DNA of 5,051 bases from Acidobacteriota bacterium (lineage in GTDB: Bacteria > Acidobacteriota > Thermoanaerobaculia > Gp7-AA8). Positions 1-5,051 of this stretch are shown in pieces; the first letter of the stretch is position 1, and each line of letters opens with the position of its first letter. Below the pieces are notes generated by a model, which saw nothing but the letters and a program-made list of their open reading frames with translations, ran no database searches and was not told the origin of the DNA. The stretch is from contig QHVY01000242.1 in the NCBI GenBank assembly GCA_003223695.1, forward strand, positions 1-5,051, written 5' to 3'. Position numbers and translations under genes: made by a program.

Positions 1-2
1 CC

Positions 3-323
3 GCGCCCGCCGCAGTGTCGTTCAGAATCACGCCGACAACGGCCGATTACGGAACGATTCGCAAAGGAACGCGCGCCGTGCGTCAGTTCCAGGTGGCAAA
101 CACCAGCGACACGGTGACGGAAATCGACGTTTCGCGTTCGGCATGTCGTTGTCTGTATTACGACTACAACGCGAAGATTCCCGCCAATGGCAAGGAGACG
201 ATCACTGTGACCATCGATGGCGCGCGCGCGAAAGCCGGTCCGCTGCAGGAGCAGGTCGAGGTGCACGCGAAGAAAGATCCCTCGATCAGCTCGACCTTCA
301 CGGTGCAGGCGACCATCAAGTGA
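3..323 (+). CDS. DUF1573-like domain protein, C-terminal part (partial)
   Basis: This is the C-terminal end of an immunoglobulin-like DUF1573-type protein. The frame is open to the left edge, so the gene very likely begins outside the window. The GTG at 15 has no visible ribosome binding site and the residues before it (APAA) read naturally, so I do not accept it as the start. The visible pattern is family-typical: a D-Y-G-T-I-x-K-G strand, then QFQVANTSD, a cysteine pair in SACRCLYYDY where many members have C-G-C-T, then IPANGKETITVTID and a closing strand STFTVQATIK. Members are usually exported and found in periplasmic or surface proteins; no biochemical role is established, so none is assigned. 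The signal peptide, if any, is outside the window. Its TGA at 321-323 overlaps a GTG at 320 that could start the glycoside hydrolase, which would couple the two translationally. Confidence 0.75.
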   Translation, partial: APAAVSFRITPTTADYGTIRKGTRAVRQFQVANTSDTVTEIDVSRSACRCLYYDYNAKIPANGKETITVTIDGARAKAGPLQEQVEVHAKKDPSISSTFTVQATIK

Positions 324-2152
324 AAGTTGGTTGCCGGTTCCCGGTTGCCGGTTTCCGGAACGGGTTTTCTGGCAACTGGCAACCGGCAACCGGCAACCGT
401 GCGGCTGCGCTCCTCGTGCTAGCGTTGCTGCTGACGATGTGCGCATCGCAACCGCGTCTCTCCCTCGACGAAAAAATCGGGCAGATGTTCTCCGTCGGCG
501 CGCGCGGTGTGTACATGAGCGAATCGTCGCCGGCATATCAGCAACTCCTCCACCACGTTCGCGACAATCATGTCGGCGGTTTCATCTGGTTCGTCTCCAA
601 CGTCTACGAGACGGCATTGCTCAACCAGCGGCTGCAGCAGGCGTCGCGCGTTCCGCTTTTGATCAGCGCCGATCTCGAGGCCGGAATGGGGATGCGCTTT
701 GCGGACACCACATTCTGGCCGTCGGCGATGGCCATCGCCGCGACCGGCGATCCGTCGCTCGCTGAGCGCGAGGGGCGTGTGGTAGCCGAGGAGGCGCGGG
801 CGGTCGGGGTCAATCAGATTCTCGCGCCGGTGGCCGACGTCAACGTCGATCCCGACAATCCGGTGATCAACGCGCGAAGCTTCGGCGAAGATCCACAGGA
901 TGTCAGCCGCTATGTCGCGGCGTTCATTCGCGGAGTGCAGAGCGAACATGTTCTGGCCACGGCGAAGCATTTTCCCGGTCATGGCGATACGCACGTCGAT
1001 TCACATCGCGCGCTGCCGGTGCTGGATGTTTCGCCGCAGCGACTCGAATCGGTCGAGCTGGTTCCGTTTCGCGCGGCCATTCAGGCGAAAGTCGCGTCGA
1101 TCATGATTGGACATCTTTCTGTTCCGTCGATCGAGCCGACGCCCGCGCCGGTGCGAAGCGACTGGCACAACGAGAATCCGTACGGAACGACGCCCGCGGA
1201 AGTGCCGAAAGCTGGGACGCTGCCGGCGACGGTCTCGCCGAAGATCATCAACGGCCTGCTTCGAAAAGAGCTCGGATATGACGGCCTCGTGGTCAGCGAT
1301 GCGTTCGACATGGGCGGGCTGACCGAGCATTTCGATGCCGGCGAGGCGGCGATTCGGGCGATCGAAGCGGGGGAGGATCAGATTCTTCTTTCGCCGAACA
1401 CCGATGCGGCCATCGCCGCGGTGAAAGCGGCAGTGACGAGCGGGCGCATCTCGGAGTCTCGGATCGATGCGTCGGTACACCGCATTCTCGCGGCGAAACA
1501 GTTCACCGGTACGCCTCACGCGGATCCGGAGTCGATTTTCCAGGTCGTCGACTCGCAGGAGCATCGCGACCTGGCAAATGAGATCGCCCGCAGGGCGGTG
1601 ACGCTTGTCCGTCTCGGTGTAGGGACCGGCTTTAGCCGGTCCGGGCCGGCTGAAGCCGGCCCCCACACAGAAGCGAAAATCCTTCCGCTGCAACGCACAT
1701 CTAAAATATCACTAATTATCGTTAGTGATTTTCCCGATTTCAATCCGATGCAAGACATTGAACGCGAGCTACGCGTGCGCGCTCAGGTGGTCCAGACCGC
1801 GATCATCGACTCGCGTACGCGCGAAGAAGAGCTTCCGGCAATCGCTGGAGACATCGCGGTCATCGCGTTTGCCGTCCGCGCCCGGTCGGGCGCGGGGCAG
1901 ATCGCCGTCCCGGCGGCGGCGCGCCATCTCGTTGAACAACTGAAAATCCCGATGATCGGCATCTCGTTCGGCACGCCCTACCTGCTACGCGATGTGCCCT
2001 CAGTCGGCACGTACATTTGCGCGTACGGCATTCAGCCGGTCATGCAGGTGGCCGCGGCGCGCGCACTGTTCGCCGAGGCGGAATTCGAAGGACGATTGCC
2101 GGTCACAATTCCGGGTTACGGTACTCGCGGACACGGAATCGTTCGCCGTTGA
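320..2152 (+). CDS. Family 3 glycoside hydrolase, NagZ-type beta-N-acetylhexosaminidase
   Basis: Predicted exported hydrolase that removes terminal beta-linked N-acetylglucosamine, as NagZ enzymes do on peptidoglycan fragments. Numbering is from the GTG at 320 (610 residues). Residues 28-43 are a hydrophobic signal segment (AAALLVLALLLTMCAS). The GH3 TIM-barrel domain spans about 48-395, opening with SLDEKIGQMF. It carries the NagZ signature KHFPGHGDTHVDSH at 216-229, whose D227/H229 pair is the expected acid/base dyad. The expected nucleophile is D327 in VVSDAFDMGG. A C-terminal alpha/beta domain (about 452-610) makes it a two-domain enzyme like the Bacillus NagZ. A palindrome adds about 18 residues (433-450) at the domain junction, just before ILPL. 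The start is uncertain: GTG 320 keeps the signal segment but translates the heptamer repeat; ATG 437 or GTG 416 would shorten the signal; GTG 399 would need a one-base correction. Family assignment is firm; exact substrate and start are not. Confidence 0.88.
   Translation: MKVGCRFPVAGFRNGFSGNWQPATGNRAAALLVLALLLTMCASQPRLSLDEKIGQMFSVGARGVYMSESSPAYQQLLHHVRDNHVGGFIWFVSNVYETALLNQRLQQASRVPLLISADLEAGMGMRFADTTFWPSAMAIAATGDPSLAEREGRVVAEEARAVGVNQILAPVADVNVDPDNPVINARSFGEDPQDVSRYVAAFIRGVQSEHVLATAKHFPGHGDTHVDSHRALPVLDVSPQRLESVELVPFRAAIQAKVASIMIGHLSVPSIEPTPAPVRSDWHNENPYGTTPAEVPKAGTLPATVSPKIINGLLRKELGYDGLVVSDAFDMGGLTEHFDAGEAAIRAIEAGEDQILLSPNTDAAIAAVKAAVTSGRISESRIDASVHRILAAKQFTGTPHADPESIFQVVDSQEHRDLANEIARRAVTLVRLGVGTGFSRSGPAEAGPHTEAKILPLQRTSKISLIIVSDFPDFNPMQDIERELRVRAQVVQTAIIDSRTREEELPAIAGDIAVIAFAVRARSGAGQIAVPAAARHLVEQLKIPMIGISFGTPYLLRDVPSVGTYICAYGIQPVMQVAAARALFAEAEFEGRLPVTIPGYGTRGHGIVRR
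329..398. repeat. Heptamer-based inverted repeat, element 1
   Basis: Four tandem heptamers form the left arm: GGTTGCC, GGTTCCC, GGTTGCC, GGTTTCC (329-356). Four complementary heptamers form the right arm: GGCAACT and three GGCAACC (371-398). A 14-base centre separates the arms. Pairing the arms in order gives 25 of 28 matched positions, so a long hairpin is possible in DNA or RNA. The element starts five bases after the DUF1573 stop. Its right arm ends two bases before the hydrophobic signal-peptide codons of the hydrolase. There is no T-run after the stem, so a classical intrinsic terminator is not supported. Because the unit is 7 bases long, translation through it passes through all three phases. 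Confidence 0.9.
1617..1668. repeat. Double palindrome (REP-like element) inside the hydrolase gene
   Basis: Two perfect hairpins stand side by side. GGACCGGC/GCCGGTCC pairs across a TTTA loop (1623-1642), and GGGCCGGC/GCCGGCCC pairs across a TGAA loop (1643-1662). The two 26-base halves (1617-1642 and 1643-1668) are also reverse complements of each other at 22 of 26 positions; all four differences are transitions. The element is translated in frame as GVGTGFSRSGPAEAGPHT between AVTLVR and ILPL, where GH3 enzymes normally have only a short linker. It therefore looks like a repetitive palindrome tolerated inside a coding sequence, similar in concept to the Rickettsia palindromic elements. Confidence 0.88.
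1708..1729. other. AT-rich perfect hairpin in the hydrolase C-terminal domain
   Basis: ATCACTAA (1708-1715) and TTAGTGAT (1722-1729) form an 8-base perfect stem around a 6-base loop. The surrounding 1700-1740 stretch is markedly AT-richer than the rest of this GC-rich window. It encodes the ordinary strand residues KISLIIVSDF, so the hairpin may be fortuitous. A TAAAAT at 1702-1707 resembles a -10 box, but I see no matching -35 element. No function is assigned. Confidence 0.35.
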
Positions 2153-2215
2153 CCGTTGGCCGTTGGCCGAGGGAGGGTCGGCGAACGGCGAACGGCGAAC
2201 GGCGAACGGTCAACG
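2140..2215. repeat. Heptamer-based inverted repeat, element 2
   Basis: Left arm: CGTTCGC, CGTTGAC, CGTTGGC, CGTTGGC (2140-2167). Right arm: four GCGAACG units and a final GTCAACG (2181-2215). The short purine-rich centre includes AGGGAGGG. The outer units CGTTGAC (2147-2153) and GTCAACG (2209-2215) pair perfectly, and the inner units pair with one mismatch per heptamer. The layout is the same as the repeat at 329-398, but the heptamer differs. The hydrolase stop codon TGA (2150-2152) lies inside the left arm. The right arm ends one base before the symporter ATG, so the repeat occupies the place where a ribosome binding site would be expected. Confidence 0.9.
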
Positions 2216-2216
2216 A

Positions 2217-3984
<1,768 letters not shown>

Positions 3985-4013
3985 CGTCGCGGCATCTGTC
4001 CAACGCAACTCTT

Positions 4014-4020
4014 GGAGGAG
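4014..4020 (+). promoter_or_regulatory. Strong Shine-Dalgarno for the TonB receptor
   Basis: GGAGGAG lies three bases before the ATG at 4024. It fixes the start there rather than at the in-frame TTG 4012, which would place the ribosome binding site inside the coding sequence. It is the only strong ribosome binding site in the window; the hydrolase and symporter starts have none. Confidence 0.8.
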
Positions 4021-4023
4021 AAC

Positions 4024-5051
4024 ATGACCCGAGTGTCTCTTCGGCAGTTCGTTGTCTTTTCGCTTCTCGCCCTTCTCATTTCGATTCCCCTCTCAGGCCA
4101 GACCGTCACCGGCACAATGCGCGGAACGGTGACCGATCGCTCGGGGGCAACGCTGCCCGGCGTGACGATCACCATCCGGAACGTTGAGACCGGCCTCGAA
4201 CGCGTGGTCGTCACAGAGAAAGACGGCACTTACAACGCTCCCTTCCTGCAGATCGGCCGATACAACGTGCAGGCGGAGCTGGCCGGCTTCGGAGCGATGC
4301 GGCATCAAAATGTGCGCGTCGATCTGAATCAGACCGCGGTGCAGGAGTTCATTCTCGATCCGGCAACGATGCAGGAGACGGTCACTGTCGCCGCGGATGT
4401 GCCGCGCATCGACGTCACCGACGGTGAGGTCAAGCAGACGCTTCCTTCCAAGGAGATTGCCAATCTGCCGGCGCCCGATCAGACGAACTTCCTTCGGCTC
4501 GCTTCGATCTTCACCGGCTACGACGAGAATCCCACGAGCGGTCAGGACAATCCGGCGCTGTCATCCGGTTCGTCGGTGAAACCAACACCGGCAGAACGTG
4601 CCGGTGGCGACCATCCAGTCGTTTCAGGTCCTGACCAACAACTACAGCGCAGAGTTTGGCCGAGGATATGGAGCGGTCGTGCTGGTGCAGACGAAGCAGG
4701 GCACGAATACTGTGGACGGTGAGGCCTACGGTTACTTTCAGGACGCCAAGTACATTTCGCGCGACGCGACACAGGTGAGTCTCAGTCACGGACAGCACTA
4801 TCGGCGTCAATTCGGCGCGACGGCAGGCTTCCCGATCATGCGAGACGAGCTGTTCGCATTCCTCAGCTCGGATCAGATTCAGGACAAAGGCGACGTGCTC
4901 ACGACGCGCGGAGTTTTCCTGCCGAGCGATCTCGACCCAACGAAGCGCCTGACGCTGGGCAATGACACGCCTGAGAATCGCGCGTGGCAGGACTCGATCA
5001 TCGCCCGCTTTCCGAAGTCAGGCCCGAACGCGCCGAACATCGCCGCGCGCG
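4024..5051 (+). CDS. Oar/SusC-like TonB-dependent receptor, N-terminal part, with plug deletion and frameshift
   Basis: Outer-membrane receptor that would bind a large solute and import it using TonB energy; only the N-terminal third or so is present. Residues 1-25 are a signal peptide (MTRVSLRQFVVF, then a hydrophobic core ending PLSG before Q26). Residues about 26-112 form a carboxypeptidase-regulatory-like beta-sandwich (GTVTDRSGATLPGVTITI; EKDGTYNAPFLQIGRYNV). The plug follows (LPSKEIANLPAPDQTNFLRL). The frame is correct to GSSV (residue 185, base 4578), then shifts. Plug and early barrel sequence resumes at 4580 as NQHRQNVPVATIQ and SAEFGRGYGAVVLVQTKQGT, and stays open to the window end. 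The first frame alone ends at 4722 with unrelated residues. About 23 plug residues, including the usual GTRG...FQINGVNNDD part, appear to be missing at the break. It starts 39 bases after the symporter stop, so they are probably cotranscribed. Confidence 0.85.

Noticed and set aside
15..17. GTG 15 as the true start of the DUF1573 gene
   Set aside because: No ribosome binding site is visible, the frame is open upstream, and the domain would lack any export signal.
329..398. CRISPR-like array or tRNA-like structure in the repeat
   Set aside because: Units are 7 bases with no spacers between copies, and there is no cloverleaf pattern.
1001..1693. Long open frame on the - strand inside the hydrolase gene
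   Set aside because: It is Arg-rich, has no recognisable domain, and is antisense to a gene with clear catalytic motifs. Its one family-like stretch is the reverse strand of the palindrome.
1679..1707. Internal promoter with TAAAAT as -10 box
   Set aside because: No acceptable -35 hexamer at the right spacing, and no gene starts downstream in a position that needs it.

Overview
The window looks like chromosomal DNA from an acidobacterium or a close relative. The composition is high-GC, and three features support this: an Oar-type TonB receptor with a carboxypeptidase-regulatory N-terminus, a DUF1573 protein of the C-R-C type, and a coding palindrome that specifies a GFSRPGPA-like peptide. 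I recall that peptide as frequent in acidobacterial genomes. The assignment is inference from family resemblance, not from a search.

All genes read on the + strand. Layout: (1) the C-terminal part of a DUF1573-like periplasmic or surface protein, running in from the left edge and ending at 323; (2) a two-armed heptamer repeat at 329-398; (3) a secreted or periplasmic two-domain family 3 glycoside hydrolase of the NagZ type, ending at 2152 and carrying an in-frame double palindrome at 1617-1668; (4) a second two-armed heptamer repeat at 2140-2215, which contains the hydrolase stop codon and ends one base before the next start codon; (5) a sodium:solute symporter, 2217-3984, broken by a frameshift near 3570; (6) a strong ribosome binding site and then a SusC/Oar-like TonB-dependent receptor from 4024 to beyond the right edge, broken by an apparent deletion and frameshift in its plug domain near 4579.

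The genes are tightly packed and probably form one transcription unit. A plausible joint role is capture and use of an amino-sugar or peptidoglycan-derived saccharide: outer-membrane uptake (TonB receptor), removal of beta-linked N-acetylhexosamine (GH3), and sodium-driven inner-membrane import (symporter). The substrate is inferred from the NagZ motif alone.

I see no CRISPR array, tRNA, rRNA, transposase or phage gene, and no convincing new enzyme system. The unusual content is the repeat structure: two different heptamer-based inverted repeats bracket the hydrolase gene and directly abut the next coding sequence, and a palindrome inside the gene encodes nearly the same peptide on both strands. 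Two clear frameshifts, plus a possible third at the hydrolase start, mean that either the assembly has errors or this locus is decaying.
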